NCBI RefSeq assembly: GCF_030766935.1
Contig: NZ_JASERL010000003.1
Coordinates: 248,001 to 312,000 of the forward strand
Direction: 5' to 3'
From: Streptomyces sp. KL109B
GTDB taxonomy: Bacteria; Actinomycetota; Actinomycetes; Streptomycetales; Streptomycetaceae
Length of the DNA: 64,000 nucleotides
Shown here: in pieces, positions 1-7,948 of the stretch
Layout: the number at the start of each line of letters is the position of its first letter
Numbering within the stretch: the first letter of the stretch is position 1
Position numbers and translations under genes: made by a program
Notes under the pieces: generated by a model
Told to the model about the DNA's origin: nothing
The model's input: the letters and a program-made list of their open reading frames with translations, nothing else
Databases searched by the model: none

Positions 1-35
1 CCGTGACGTGCGTCAACACGCACAGTGACGGCACA

Positions 36-55
36 AACGGTTCCTTTGTTCCGTT
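36..55. promoter_or_regulatory. inverted repeat upstream of the TetR-family gene
   Basis: AACGG and CCGTT arms are separated by 10 bases and end 12 bases before the ATG of the TetR gene. TetR-family regulators commonly bind such palindromes at their own promoter, so an autoregulatory operator is plausible. The divergent gene it might also control lies outside the window. Inference from position and symmetry only. Confidence 0.35.
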
Positions 56-67
56 ACCCTGGCCGCC

Positions 68-691
68 ATGACCAGTGACCCGGCGCGGCCGCCCGAACCC
101 GGCACGCTGCGCCCCGGTGGGCGCACCGCGCGGGTGCGGGCCGCGGTGCTCGACGTGACGGGCGACGTCCTCGCGGAACAGGGCTTCGACCGGCTCGACC
201 TCGCCGATGTGGCGCGGCGCGCGGACGTCGGCAAGACGACGGTGTACCGGCGGTGGGGTTCGCCCACGGGGCTCGTCGCGGACCTCCTCGACCAGATGGC
301 GCGGGAGCCGCTTCCGCGCACCGAGACGGGGACGCTCCGCGGGGATCTGGTGGCCAACGCGCGTCTTGTGCAACGTACGTTGGCGGATCGGCGGCAGGGG
401 GCGCTGTTCCGGGCGGTGATCGCGGCGGCGGCGTGTGACGCGCGTGCGGCGGATGCGCTCGCGCGCTTCTACGCGGTGCGGGTGGCGGAGTGGGCCCCCT
501 GCGTGGAACAGGCGGTGTCCCGCGGCGAATTGCCTCCCGGCACGTCCCCCTCCGAGGTCATCCGCGCCGTCTCGGCCCCCCTCTACTACCACCTCCTCAC
601 CACCGGCACCGCCCCCACGGACACCGACGCGTGCCGCTCCGCGGAGGCGGTGGTGGTGGCGGCCGTGGCCGGGGTGTACGTCGTCGCGTAG
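68..691 (+). CDS. TetR/AcrR family transcriptional regulator
   Basis: A 207-residue protein with the TetR layout: a disordered N-terminal tail of about 20 residues, then a three-helix DNA-binding domain (about residues 22-70) with the recognition segment DVGKTTVYRRW near residues 53-63, and an all-helical C-terminal ligand-binding domain that I cannot match to a known ligand. The length is normal for the family. It should act as a ligand-responsive dimeric repressor in the cytoplasm. A palindrome just upstream could be its operator. The regulated neighbour is probably the gene left of the window, because the right side is a 0.8-kb repeat-rich gap. Family assignment is firm; target and ligand are unknown. 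Confidence 0.9.
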   Translation: MTSDPARPPEPGTLRPGGRTARVRAAVLDVTGDVLAEQGFDRLDLADVARRADVGKTTVYRRWGSPTGLVADLLDQMAREPLPRTETGTLRGDLVANARLVQRTLADRRQGALFRAVIAAAACDARAADALARFYAVRVAEWAPCVEQAVSRGELPPGTSPSEVIRAVSAPLYYHLLTTGTAPTDTDACRSAEAVVVAAVAGVYVVA

Positions 692-708
692 CGCGGCGAC
701 GGGGTTGG

Positions 709-895
709 TGAACCGGTGCCGGGGGGTGTGAACCGGTGCCGGGGCGGGCTCGTGGTGTTGGGCGCGGCGCCCCGGGGTTCCCGGCTGCGCCGGGAGCGGC
801 GCTTCTGGTGCTGGGCGCGCTGCCCCGGAGTTCCCGGCTGCGCCGGGGCGGGCTCGTGGTGCTGGGCGCGCTGCCCCGGGGGCGGTGCTTCCCGG
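709..895. repeat. degenerate direct repeats of about 52 bp
   Basis: Three imperfect copies of a unit beginning GGTGYTGGGCGCG start near 754, 807 and 858. They are preceded by two copies of GAACCGGTGCCGGGG between 715 and 745. The block is rich in CCCGGGG palindromic stretches. It makes up the first part of a gene-free stretch of nearly 790 bases (692-1477) that otherwise holds only the 58-bp repeat array. No gene is credible here. Confidence 0.6.
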
Positions 896-917
896 GGTCG
901 GCGCCCACTCTTTAGGG

Positions 918-1335
918 CACGCCGCACCGGGGGCCGCCTTGCCCACCCTGCCGCCCAAGGCGGCAGATTGCCCAAGGCGGGTGCGGCCGACCGCAATGGG
1001 TGGGGAGCCGTGGTTTGGCGGCAGATCACCCGAGGCGGGCGCGGCCCACCGCAACGGGCCGGGAGCCGTGGTTTGGCGGCAGATTGCCCGAGGCGGGTGC
1101 GGCCGACCGCAATGGGTGGGGAGCCGTGGTTTGGGGGCAGATTGCCCGAGGCGGGTGCGGCCCGCCGCAACGGGCCGGGAGCCGTGGTTTGGCGGCAGAT
1201 CGCCCAAGGCGGTGCGGCCCGCCGCAACGGGCCGGGAGCCGGGCTCGGCGGCAGATCGCCCAAGGCGGTGCGGCTCACCGTGGGGCCGACGCCCCCGGAG
1301 GGGGCGGGTGGGTGGGAGATGGGCGGGGCGCCCCA
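918..1335. repeat. expanded intergenic repeat: tandem array of 58-bp units
   Basis: Units starting GGCAGATYRCCCRAGGCGG begin at 962, 1020, 1078, 1136 and 1194 (exact 58-base spacing), with a shorter sixth unit at 1250. The array is flanked by sequence (918-961 and 1280-1335) that occurs again, inverted and without the extra units, at about 7763-7895. The simplest reading is one dispersed intergenic element that has gained about five internal tandem copies here. Open frames run through it only because of base composition. Confidence 0.85.
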
Positions 1336-1477
1336 AGGGGCGGTCGAGGTGACCCGCTTCAGGCCCCGTCGGCGATTGATGCGCGTCGGCCCCGGGTGGG
1401 CAATTCAAGCCCCGCCGTCGGACGATAGCCCGCGGGTGCCGGGGCGGAGGCCCGTGGGTGTAACCCCGGACCCGGTG

Positions 1478-2671
1478 TTACGGGAGTTCGTGGGAGAGGG
1501 AGCGCGCCGCGCGTTCCACGTCCGCGTAGGAGAGGTACAGCGGCGTGAAGCCGAAGCGGAGGATGTCGGGGGCGCGGAAGTCACCGACGACGCCGCCCGC
1601 GATCAGCCGCCGCATCACGTCATCCGCGTCAACGCACCGCAACGCCACCTGACTCCCCCGCTCCCCGTGCGGCCCCGGCGTCACCGACTCCACCCGCCCC
1701 CCGGGAACGTACGCCTCGACACACTCGAGGAAGAAGTCCGTCAGGGCGAGGGACTTGGCGCGGACCGACTCGACGGAGACGTCAGGGCGCGCCCACACTT
1801 CCAGCGCCGCCTCCAACGCCAGCATCGACAGAATGTCCGGCGTCCCGACCCGCCCCCGTACGACCCCATCCGCGGCCTCGTACTCGGAACGCATCCCGAA
1901 CGGTTCGGCGTGCGAGTTCCACCCGGGCAGCGGCGAGTCGAAGGCCGCCTGGTGCGCGCGCCGCACGTACAGGTAGGCGGGCGAACCCGGCCCCCCGTTC
2001 AGGAACTTGTACGTGCAGCCGACCGCCAGGTCGACCCCGTGTTCGTCGAGCCCGACCGGCAACGCCCCCGCGCTGTGGCACAGGTCCCACACCGAGACCG
2101 CCCCCGCGGCGCGGACCGCCGCCGTCAGCGCCAGCAGGTCGTGCAGCCGACCGGTCCGGTAGTCGACGTGGTTGAGGAGCACCGCCGCCGTACGCGACGA
2201 GACCTCCCCCGGTACCGCTCCCGGTTCCACGGCCCGTACCGAACACCCCGTCATCCGGCCCGCCGACGCGGCGATGTACCCGTCCGTGGGGAACGTCGCG
2301 GCATCGACGAGGATCTCGTCGCGCCCCTCCCCCGCGAGCCGCACCGCACCCACAAGTGCCTTGAAGACATTGACACTTGTGGAGTCGCCGACCACGACCT
2401 GCCCGGCCGCCGCACCCACCAGCGGCGCGATGAGATCGCCGATCCGCTCGGGCGCGGTCCACCACCCGGACTCCGTCCAGGACCGGATCCGCAGCTCGCC
2501 CCACTGCCGCCGTACGACGTCCTCGACCCGCCCCGGCACGTTCGCCGGCAGCGCGCCCAGCGAGTTCCCGTCGAGGTACACGACGTCGTCGTCGAGGACG
2601 AAGTCGCCGCGTACGCCCGCGAGTTCGTCCTTCGCGTCCAGCTCGCGCGCCCGCTCGTACAGATCAGACAT
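1478..2671 (-). CDS. kynU: kynureninase
   Basis: A 397-residue fold-type I PLP enzyme that cleaves L-kynurenine to anthranilate and alanine, or 3-hydroxykynurenine to 3-hydroxyanthranilate. Family marks include DGNSLGALP near residues 34-42, GDSTSVNVFKAL near 95-106, WDLCHSAGALP near 195-205 and the PLP lysine in CTYKFLNGGPG (Lys222). I chose the ATG at 2671; it overlaps the end of the upstream dioxygenase gene by 8 bases (ATGTCTGA), so the two are translationally coupled. With the upstream tryptophan 2,3-dioxygenase it gives two of the three steps from tryptophan to anthranilate. No kynurenine formamidase is visible in the window. Length is normal for the family. Confidence 0.95.
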   Translation of the reverse strand: MSDLYERARELDAKDELAGVRGDFVLDDDVVYLDGNSLGALPANVPGRVEDVVRRQWGELRIRSWTESGWWTAPERIGDLIAPLVGAAAGQVVVGDSTSVNVFKALVGAVRLAGEGRDEILVDAATFPTDGYIAASAGRMTGCSVRAVEPGAVPGEVSSRTAAVLLNHVDYRTGRLHDLLALTAAVRAAGAVSVWDLCHSAGALPVGLDEHGVDLAVGCTYKFLNGGPGSPAYLYVRRAHQAAFDSPLPGWNSHAEPFGMRSEYEAADGVVRGRVGTPDILSMLALEAALEVWARPDVSVESVRAKSLALTDFFLECVEAYVPGGRVESVTPGPHGERGSQVALRCVDADDVMRRLIAGGVVGDFRAPDILRFGFTPLYLSYADVERAARSLSHELP

Positions 2672-3530
2672 GGGACCTCGCCGTCCACAGCTCGGGGAAC
2701 ACGTTCTTGCCTGCCCGCTTCTCCAGCCACGCCACACCGGCGGAGCCACCCGTGCCCGCCTTCGCGCCCATGGCGCGCCGCGTGGCCACCAGATGGTCGT
2801 TCCGCCAGCGCCACACCAGCTCGGCGACGTCCGTCAACGCCTCGCCCAGACGCGCGAGTTCGTCGTTCTCGTCGCCCGCGTAGAGGCGCGTCCACACCGC
2901 CTCGACCTCCGGCGACGGCTCGTACTTCTTCGACACGTCACGGTCGAGGACGGCGCGCGGCACCGGGTGTCCGCGCCGGTAGAGCAGCCGCAGCACCTCG
3001 TCGTACAGGCTCGGCTCGTGCAGCGCCTTCTTCAGCTCGGCGTGCACCCGGGGCGCGCCGCGGTGCGGCACCAGCATCGACGCCGACTTCTCGCCGAGCA
3101 GGAACTCCATGCGCCGGTACATCGCCGACTGGAAGCCGGAGCCGTCGCCGAGCGCGGAGCGGTAGGAGTTGAACTGGGCGGGGGTGAGCCGGCCGAGCGG
3201 CCGCCACGAGGCGTTGAGCGCGTCCAGTTCGTGGACGGACCGTTTCAGCGCCGCGATCGCCGTCGGTACGTCGTCGCTGCCGAGGGCGGTGGCCGCCGTC
3301 TCCCACTCGTGCACGATGACGGTGAACCACAGCTCCATGACCTGCGTGGTGACGAGGAAGACCATCTCGCCGGGATCGTCCGAGCGCGGCTGCTGGAGGT
3401 GGGTGAGGACGTCGGCCTGGACGTAGTCCTCGTAGGGCGTGGTGCCCGCGAAGTCGAGATGCGGGGTGGCAGGCGCCTCGGTGTCGCGACCCGCGTCGTG
3501 ATCCGTGTCGTGATCCGCGTCGTGGGACAT
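2664..3530 (-). CDS. kynA: tryptophan 2,3-dioxygenase
   Basis: A 288-residue haem dioxygenase that opens the indole ring of L-tryptophan to N-formylkynurenine. It carries the family N-terminal segment TPYEDYVQADVLTHLQQP, followed by EMVFLVTTQVMELWF, and the region around YRSALGDGSGFQSAMYRR that contacts substrate and haem. The first 20 residues are a low-complexity His/Asp stretch (HDADHDTDHDAGRD) encoded by near-perfect DNA repeats. The start at 3530 is supported by GGAGA eight bases upstream. It is the first gene of a two-gene operon with kynU. Confidence 0.95.
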   Translation of the reverse strand: MSHDADHDTDHDAGRDTEAPATPHLDFAGTTPYEDYVQADVLTHLQQPRSDDPGEMVFLVTTQVMELWFTVIVHEWETAATALGSDDVPTAIAALKRSVHELDALNASWRPLGRLTPAQFNSYRSALGDGSGFQSAMYRRMEFLLGEKSASMLVPHRGAPRVHAELKKALHEPSLYDEVLRLLYRRGHPVPRAVLDRDVSKKYEPSPEVEAVWTRLYAGDENDELARLGEALTDVAELVWRWRNDHLVATRRAMGAKAGTGGSAGVAWLEKRAGKNVFPELWTARSHV

Positions 3531-3635
3531 CGCTGTCTCCTGTTTTGTACTCCGGGTAGCGGTCCGCCCTGCCGTTACCGGCACGGGGCCCCGGTCCCCG
3601 CCTGCATCCTCCGCAATCGTCCCCGGAAACGGCAA

Positions 3636-3665
3636 GGCCCGCCTGGTCACAATGACCGGCGGGCC
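3636..3665. terminator. hairpin between the DUF3151 gene and kynA
   Basis: GGCCCGCC plus GGTCA pairs with TGACC plus GGCGGGCC around a CAA loop, with one bulged T. It lies 18 bases after the stop of the DUF3151 gene on the minus strand and before the kynA promoter region, so it probably ends the upstream transcript. The inner GGTCA/TGACC palindrome could alternatively be an operator for kynA. Confidence 0.6.
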
Positions 3666-3683
3666 GCACCGCGACGGAAAGTC

Positions 3684-4097
3684 TCAGGTCAGCGTCTGCG
3701 CCGCCGTCTCCGAAGAGTCCTTGAGGAACTGCGTGCAGCGCTCGTACTCCTCCTGCTCACCGATCTCGCCCGCGGCCCGCGCGAGGGCGTGCAGCGCGCG
3801 CAGGAAGCCGCGGTTGGGCTCGTGCTCCCACGGCACCGGGCCGTGGCCCTTCCAGCCGCTGCGGCGCAGCGAGTCGAGGCCGCGGTGGTAGCCGGTGCGG
3901 GCGTAGGCGTACGACTCGACGACGCTGCCGCGCTGGTACGCGTCGTCGGCGAGCTGCGCCCAGGCGAGCGAGGAGGTCGGGTACTTCGCGGCGACGTCCG
4001 CCGGGGCCGTGCCGGTCGCGAGCAGCTCGCGGGGCTCCGGGTCGTCCGGGAGCTCGGTCGGGGGCGGACCGCCGAGGAGGTTCTCGTGAAGGTTCAT
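3684..4097 (-). CDS. DUF3151 domain-containing protein
   Basis: A 137-residue soluble helical protein of the actinobacterial DUF3151 family. Recognisable family segments are HENLLGGPPPTELP at the N-terminus, SLAWAQLADDAYQ and ESYAYARTGYHRGLD in the middle, and GHGPVPWEHEPNRGFLRALHALA. No catalytic motif or membrane segment is visible. The ATG at 4097 fits the family N-terminus; upstream in-frame sequence overlaps the fba terminator and is not coding. Its place just downstream of fba is conserved in Streptomyces, to my recollection. The function is unknown. Confidence 0.85.
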   Translation of the reverse strand: MNLHENLLGGPPPTELPDDPEPRELLATGTAPADVAAKYPTSSLAWAQLADDAYQRGSVVESYAYARTGYHRGLDSLRRSGWKGHGPVPWEHEPNRGFLRALHALARAAGEIGEQEEYERCTQFLKDSSETAAQTLT

Positions 4098-4155
4098 GGG
4101 GTCAAGTGTGCCGCGCCCGGCCGGCGACCTGTCGAGTGCCCCGGTGACACATTCG

Positions 4156-4189
4156 ACGGGCCCGGCTCCCCGAAGGGAACCGGGCCCGT
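4156..4189. terminator. terminator after fba
   Basis: ACGGGCCCGG and CCGGGCCCGT form a 10-bp stem, extended by CCC/GGG around a CGAA loop, just downstream of the fba stop on the minus strand. Confidence 0.75.
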
Positions 4190-4206
4190 ACACGTGCTGA
4201 AGTGCC

Positions 4207-5238
4207 TTACTTGATCTTCGTACCCGTCGAGCGCAGGTTCTCGCAGGCCTGGACGATGCGGGCGGTCATGCTCGCCTCGGCCTTCTTGCCCCACACGCGC
4301 GGGTCGTACGTCTTCTTGTTGCCGACCTCGCCGTCGACCTTCAGGACGCCGTCGTAGTTCTCGAACATGTGGCCGGCGATGGGCCGCGTGAAGGCGTACT
4401 GGGTGTCGGTGTCGAGGTTCATCTTCACGACGCCGTTCTCAAGCGCGGTGGTGATCTCCTCGACCGTGGAGCCGGAGCCGCCGTGGAAGACGAAGTCGAA
4501 CGGCTTCGAGCCGGCCGGCTGCCCGTACTTCGCGGCGACGCCCTCGTTCAGCTCCTTGAGCAGGTCGGGGCGGAGCACGACGTTGCCCGGCTTGTAGACG
4601 CCGTGCACGTTGCCGAAGGACGCGGCCAGCAGGTAGCGGCCCTTCTCGCCCAGGCCGAGGGCCTCGGCGGTGCGCAGCGCGTCGTCGACGGTCGTGTAGA
4701 GGTTGTCGTTGATCTCGTGCGAGACGCCGTCCTCCTCACCGCCGGTCGGGGTGATCTCGATCTCGAGGATGATGTTCGCGGCCTTGGCCTTGGCGAGCAG
4801 CTCCTGCGCGATCGTGAGGTTGTCGGAGAGCGTCTCCGCCGAGCCGTCCCACATGTGGGACTGGAACAGCGGCAGGCCGCCGGCCTCGACGCGCTTCTGC
4901 GAGATCGCGAGCAGCGGGCGTACGTAGCCGTCCAGCTTGCCCTTGGGGCAGTGGTCGGTGTGCAGCGCGATCTTGTTGCCGTAGCGGGCGGCCGCGACGT
5001 GCGCGAACTCGGCGAGCGCTTCGGCGCCGACGACCATGTCCTTGACGCCCTGGCCCGAGAGGTACTCGGCGCCACCGGTGGAGATCTGGATGATGCCGTC
5101 GGACTCGGCCTCGGCGAAGCCCTGCAGCGCGGCGTTCAGGGTCTGCGTCGACGAGACGTTGATGGCCGGGTAGGCGAACTTCCCCGCCTTGGCCCGGTCG
5201 AGCATCTCGTTGTACTGGTCCGGGGTTGCGATGGCCAT
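4207..5238 (-). CDS. fba: class II fructose-bisphosphate aldolase
   Basis: A 343-residue zinc-dependent aldolase interconverting fructose 1,6-bisphosphate with dihydroxyacetone phosphate and glyceraldehyde 3-phosphate in glycolysis and gluconeogenesis. Class II marks are the metal-binding ALHTDHCPKGKLD (residues 91-103), NVHGVYKPG with a zinc-ligand histidine, and FVFHGGSGS, which binds phosphate. Full length for the long-form (FBA-IIA) type. The start at 5238 gives MAIATPDQYN and has AGGAGA at good spacing; the longer open frame upstream is intergenic. A perfect palindrome lies in its promoter region at 5297-5311. Confidence 0.97.
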   Translation of the reverse strand: MAIATPDQYNEMLDRAKAGKFAYPAINVSSTQTLNAALQGFAEAESDGIIQISTGGAEYLSGQGVKDMVVGAEALAEFAHVAAARYGNKIALHTDHCPKGKLDGYVRPLLAISQKRVEAGGLPLFQSHMWDGSAETLSDNLTIAQELLAKAKAANIILEIEITPTGGEEDGVSHEINDNLYTTVDDALRTAEALGLGEKGRYLLAASFGNVHGVYKPGNVVLRPDLLKELNEGVAAKYGQPAGSKPFDFVFHGGSGSTVEEITTALENGVVKMNLDTDTQYAFTRPIAGHMFENYDGVLKVDGEVGNKKTYDPRVWGKKAEASMTARIVQACENLRSTGTKIK

Positions 5239-5296
5239 CTGCCGTCTCCTCGTAAAGCGCGGGTTGCGGGGCTCGGGTTGTCGTTCTCGGTGGTTC

Positions 5297-5311
5297 TGGT
5301 GACCCTCACCA
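5297..5311. promoter_or_regulatory. palindrome upstream of fba
   Basis: TGGTGA-N3-TCACCA is a perfect inverted repeat about 60 bases upstream of the fba start and inside the fba-pyrE gap. A TTTGACG element lies next to it on the minus strand and could be a -35 box. The binding protein is unknown. Confidence 0.4.
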
Positions 5312-5368
5312 AGCGTCAAAGGGGTGACATCATCGTCGACCCCATCTTTCCAGACTTGCGCGAATGCT

Positions 5369-5929
5369 CTAGTCCAGACCGAGCTCGTCCTTCGAGAAGG
5401 CGAAGAGGTACGGCACCCCGGCACCCTCGGTGATCTTCTCGGCGGCGCCGGTGGCCCGGTCCACGATGGTCGCGACGGCGACGACCTCGGCCCCGGCCTC
5501 GCGCACCGCCTGCACGGCCTCCAGCGGGGAACCGCCGGTGGTGGACGTGTCCTCGACGACGAGCACGCGGCGCCCCTTGATGTCCGGGCCCTCCACGCGC
5601 TTCTGCAGGCCGTGCGCCTTGGCGGCCTTGCGGACGACGAACGCGTCTAGGCGCTGCCCGCGCCCGGCGGCGGCGTGCAGCATCGCGCCGGCGACCGGGT
5701 CGGCGCCCATGGTGAGGCCGCCGACCGCGTCGAAGTCGAGGCCGTGCTCGGCGGTCAGGTCGAGGAGCACCTCGCCGACCAGCGGGGCGGCCTCGCCGTC
5801 GAGGGTGACGCGGCGCAGGTCGACGTAGTAGTCGGCCTCGATGCCGGAGGAGAGCGTCACCTTGCCGTGCACCACGGCCTTGTTCTTGATCTGCGTCAGC
5901 AGCGCGTCGCGCACGTCGTTCGTCGTCAT
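5369..5929 (-). CDS. pyrE: orotate phosphoribosyltransferase
   Basis: A 186-residue enzyme that makes orotidine 5'-monophosphate from orotate and PRPP in pyrimidine synthesis. It shows the type I PRTase PRPP-binding loop RRVLVVEDTSTTGGSP (about residues 119-134), the flexible KAAKAHGLQKRVEGP region, and the VGGLTMGADPVAGA phosphate-binding segment. The ATG at 5929 gives the expected MTTNDVRDALL. It lies 10 bases after the stop of the upstream epimerase-like gene on the same strand, so the two are probably one transcript. Confidence 0.95.
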   Translation of the reverse strand: MTTNDVRDALLTQIKNKAVVHGKVTLSSGIEADYYVDLRRVTLDGEAAPLVGEVLLDLTAEHGLDFDAVGGLTMGADPVAGAMLHAAAGRGQRLDAFVVRKAAKAHGLQKRVEGPDIKGRRVLVVEDTSTTGGSPLEAVQAVREAGAEVVAVATIVDRATGAAEKITEGAGVPYLFAFSKDELGLD

Positions 5930-5939
5930 GCCTACGAGC

Positions 5940-6734
5940 TTAGATGTGGGTCCAGGTCCACGTGGTGCGGGCCTCCAGCGGTTCCACCGGGGTGACCAGG
6001 CGGGGCGCGGTGTTGAGCCCGTTCGGCGGCCCGGTCTGCGGTTCCACGCAGACGGCCGCGTCCTGCTCGTCGTACACGACGACCCACTGCTCGGGGCTGG
6101 TCACCTCGACCCGGAGGGCGCCCGGCCAGGACAGCGTGACGTCGACGCCGTCGGGCATCCCGAAGCAGTCGTCCCAGGGGCCGGGGGTGGCCTCGACGCG
6201 CTTGCCGGTCGGCAGGTGGTCGGTGCCGCGCTCCTCCTGCCAGGCCGGGTCGAAGGCGATCTGTACGCCGCTGCCGCCGTCGGTGATGGTCCGGTTGAAC
6301 CAGGGGTGCCAGCCGGCCTGCGCGGGGAACGAGTCGCCGTACGTCTCGATGCCGAGGGAGAGGGTCAGCGAGTCCTCGGTGAGCGAGACGAGCTGGGTGA
6401 CGCGGCCGCTGTACGGCCAGGGGTCGGTGAGGTCGTACGTGAAGACGGCCTCGGTGCGGGTCTCGCGGGCGGTGGTCCACTCGGCGTTCCGGCCGAAGCC
6501 GTGGATGGCGTGCGGCGGGGAGTTCAGCGGCATCTGGTGCACGTTGCCGCCGTCCCGGAACCGGCCGTCCCTGATGCGGCCGCACCACGGCACCATCGGG
6601 AAGCAGCCGTACTTCTCGCCCTGGCGGAGCAGTTCGGTGCCGGAGATCTTCAGGCTGCTGATACGGCAGCCGTTGCCCGGCGCCACGGTCACTTCCGCGT
6701 CGCCCGCGGTCAGCGTCGTTTCCTGTGTCGTCAC
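5940..6734 (-). CDS. aldose 1-epimerase (mutarotase) family protein
   Basis: A 264-residue all-beta protein of the galactose-mutarotase fold. Family segments include GNGCRISSLKISGTELLRQ near residues 21-39, FPMVPWCGRIRDGRF (substrate-binding Arg), HAIHGFGRNAEW (catalytic His) and GWHPWFN (second His). It is expected to interconvert sugar anomers, but related proteins act on phosphorylated or unknown sugars, so the substrate is uncertain. Start at 6734 as ATG; the upstream SRPBCC gene ends 26 bases away on the same strand and pyrE starts 10 bases downstream. Confidence 0.88.
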   Translation of the reverse strand: MTTQETTLTAGDAEVTVAPGNGCRISSLKISGTELLRQGEKYGCFPMVPWCGRIRDGRFRDGGNVHQMPLNSPPHAIHGFGRNAEWTTARETRTEAVFTYDLTDPWPYSGRVTQLVSLTEDSLTLSLGIETYGDSFPAQAGWHPWFNRTITDGGSGVQIAFDPAWQEERGTDHLPTGKRVEATPGPWDDCFGMPDGVDVTLSWPGALRVEVTSPEQWVVVYDEQDAAVCVEPQTGPPNGLNTAPRLVTPVEPLEARTTWTWTHI

Positions 6735-6760
6735 GGGTCCCGAGCCTATGCGGGGTGGGG

Positions 6761-7555
6761 CTATCGGCGCCTGCGCAGGGCCCGGCCGACGACGATCGCC
6801 GAGGCGAGGGCGAGGGCCGCGGCGGGGGCGGCCCAGCGGAGTGTGGCGCTGGTCGTGACGCCTTCGGGGGCGGGTACGGGGGCGTAGCGGCCGCGCGGCG
6901 GGGCGTGGTCGACCTCTTCCGCGCTGCGGCCGATCATGGTGCGGCGGGCGTGCGCGGCGGCGGGCTCCGCCGGGAGGTCGGAGCCAGGCAGATCAAGCCC
7001 CTGCGGCGGCAGATCAAGCCCCTGCGGCGATTGAGCAGCGGGGTCCGGGGCAGAGCCCCGAGGCGTGTCGGCGGCGGCTGCCGTACCAGTGTCATCGGCG
7101 TCACCGCCGGAGGCCTCGTCGGGGTCCGAGCCCGGTTCCTGGCCGGTGGCTCCGAGGTTCCCCGCGAAACGGTTCAGCAGGCGGTGGGCGGCCGATTCCA
7201 CGGCCTCGCGCGGCAGTTCCGTGACCCGGCCGTCGGCGGAGCCGGTGCCGGAGAAGGTGACGGCGGAGCCGCCGGCCGCCGCGGCGACGCGGGCGGTCAG
7301 GGCGAACTTCACGCCTCCGCTGCCGCGGGCCTCGGTGGCGTCGCCCGTCATGGCGAAGGAGCCGTCGGCGGACTGGGTGACGGTGACGCTGCCGCGGTAC
7401 GTGATGGTGTGTCCGCCGATGCGTACCTTCAGGCGGCCTCCGGTGCCGGAGGCGTCGCGTTGGTAGCCGGGTAGGGCGCGGTCGACGCGTTGGGGGTCGC
7501 AGAGCACCGCCCGCAGGGACTCCGCCGGAACCGGAACGAACACCTCATGCTCCAT
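6761..7555 (-). CDS. SRPBCC (CoxG-like) family protein with C-terminal membrane anchor
   Basis: A 264-residue protein. Residues 1-145 form an SRPBCC/CoxG-type lipid- or ligand-binding domain, with EHEVFVPVPAESLRAVL and DPQRVDRALPGYQ at the start and VESAAHRLLNRFAGNLG at its end. Residues 150-230 are a low-complexity Pro/Ala/Asp linker, partly encoded by a dispersed DNA repeat. Residues 233-258 form one hydrophobic helix ending in ALRRRR, so the soluble domain is probably tethered to the inner face of the membrane. CoxG relatives help mature or anchor molybdenum hydroxylases, but no such enzyme is nearby. The start at 7555 gives the conserved N-terminus. Confidence 0.85.
   Translation of the reverse strand: MEHEVFVPVPAESLRAVLCDPQRVDRALPGYQRDASGTGGRLKVRIGGHTITYRGSVTVTQSADGSFAMTGDATEARGSGGVKFALTARVAAAAGGSAVTFSGTGSADGRVTELPREAVESAAHRLLNRFAGNLGATGQEPGSDPDEASGGDADDTGTAAAADTPRGSAPDPAAQSPQGLDLPPQGLDLPGSDLPAEPAAAHARRTMIGRSAEEVDHAPPRGRYAPVPAPEGVTTSATLRWAAPAAALALASAIVVGRALRRRR
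6987..7063. repeat. dispersed repeat lying inside a coding sequence
   Basis: Two copies of GGCAGATCAAGCCCCTGC, 21 bases apart (6987 and 7008), lead into TTGAGCAGCGGGGTCCGGGG plus a CAGAGCCCCG palindrome. The same element occurs inverted in the intergenic region at about 7693-7745. Here it is read in frame as the linker of the SRPBCC protein, twice giving QGLDLP. Confidence 0.8.
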
Positions 7556-7641
7556 GTCGCCGAGCCTAGCGACCCCGCCGCACACGTGTCCCCCCTTCGC
7601 GGCCCCCCTTTCCACTTTCCACCACCCCCCGACCCCCTACG

Positions 7642-7745
7642 CCACGGGGCTCCGCCCCGGACCCCGCGCCTCAAACGCCGGCGGGGCTGGAAAAGACCGG
7701 GGCTCCGCCCCGTACCCCGCTGCTCAAGCGCCGCAGGGGCTTGAG
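7642..7745. repeat. dispersed Streptomyces intergenic repeats
   Basis: Two related elements sit side by side. Each starts with a GGGCTCCGCCCC palindrome, followed by ACCCCGC, CTCAA and a CGCCGGCGGGGCTGG- or CGCCGCAGGGGCTTG-type end. The first type recurs inverted twice at 36004-36109; the second recurs inside the SRPBCC gene. They occupy the 393-base gap between the SRPBCC start and the spermidine-synthase-like gene together with the next repeat. No gene is seen. Confidence 0.8.
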
Positions 7746-7762
7746 GTGCTAACCCGTCCGCG

Positions 7763-7895
7763 TAGGGCACCACCCATCTCCCACCCACCCGCCCCCTCCA
7801 GGGGCGTCGGCCCCACGGGGACCGCAACCGCCTTGGGCAATCTGCCGCCTTGGGCGGCAGGGTGGGCAAGGCGGCGCCCGGTGCGGGGCGCGTCA
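7763..7895. repeat. unexpanded inverted copy of the repeat at 918-1335
   Basis: Read on the minus strand this block matches the flanks of the 58-bp array: GCACCGGGCGCCGCCTTGCC, CCCTGCCGCCCAAGG, one CGGCAGATTGCCCAAGGCGG, and the GGGGCCGACGCCCCTGGAGG end with GGTGGGAGATGGG. It carries only one copy of the internal unit. Confidence 0.8.
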
Positions 7896-7948
7896 ACGGC
7901 AGGCGTCGGCCACGGCACCCGGTCCCAGACCCCGGTGCCGCGCACCCG

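Noticed and set aside
962..1300. CRISPR array
   Set aside because: The units are contiguous 58-bp tandem repeats without unique spacers, and no cas genes are present.
716..3172. 818-residue open frame on the plus strand
   Set aside because: It runs through the repeat array and antisense to kynU/kynA; its codon pattern follows from GC bias, and kynU/kynA are certain.
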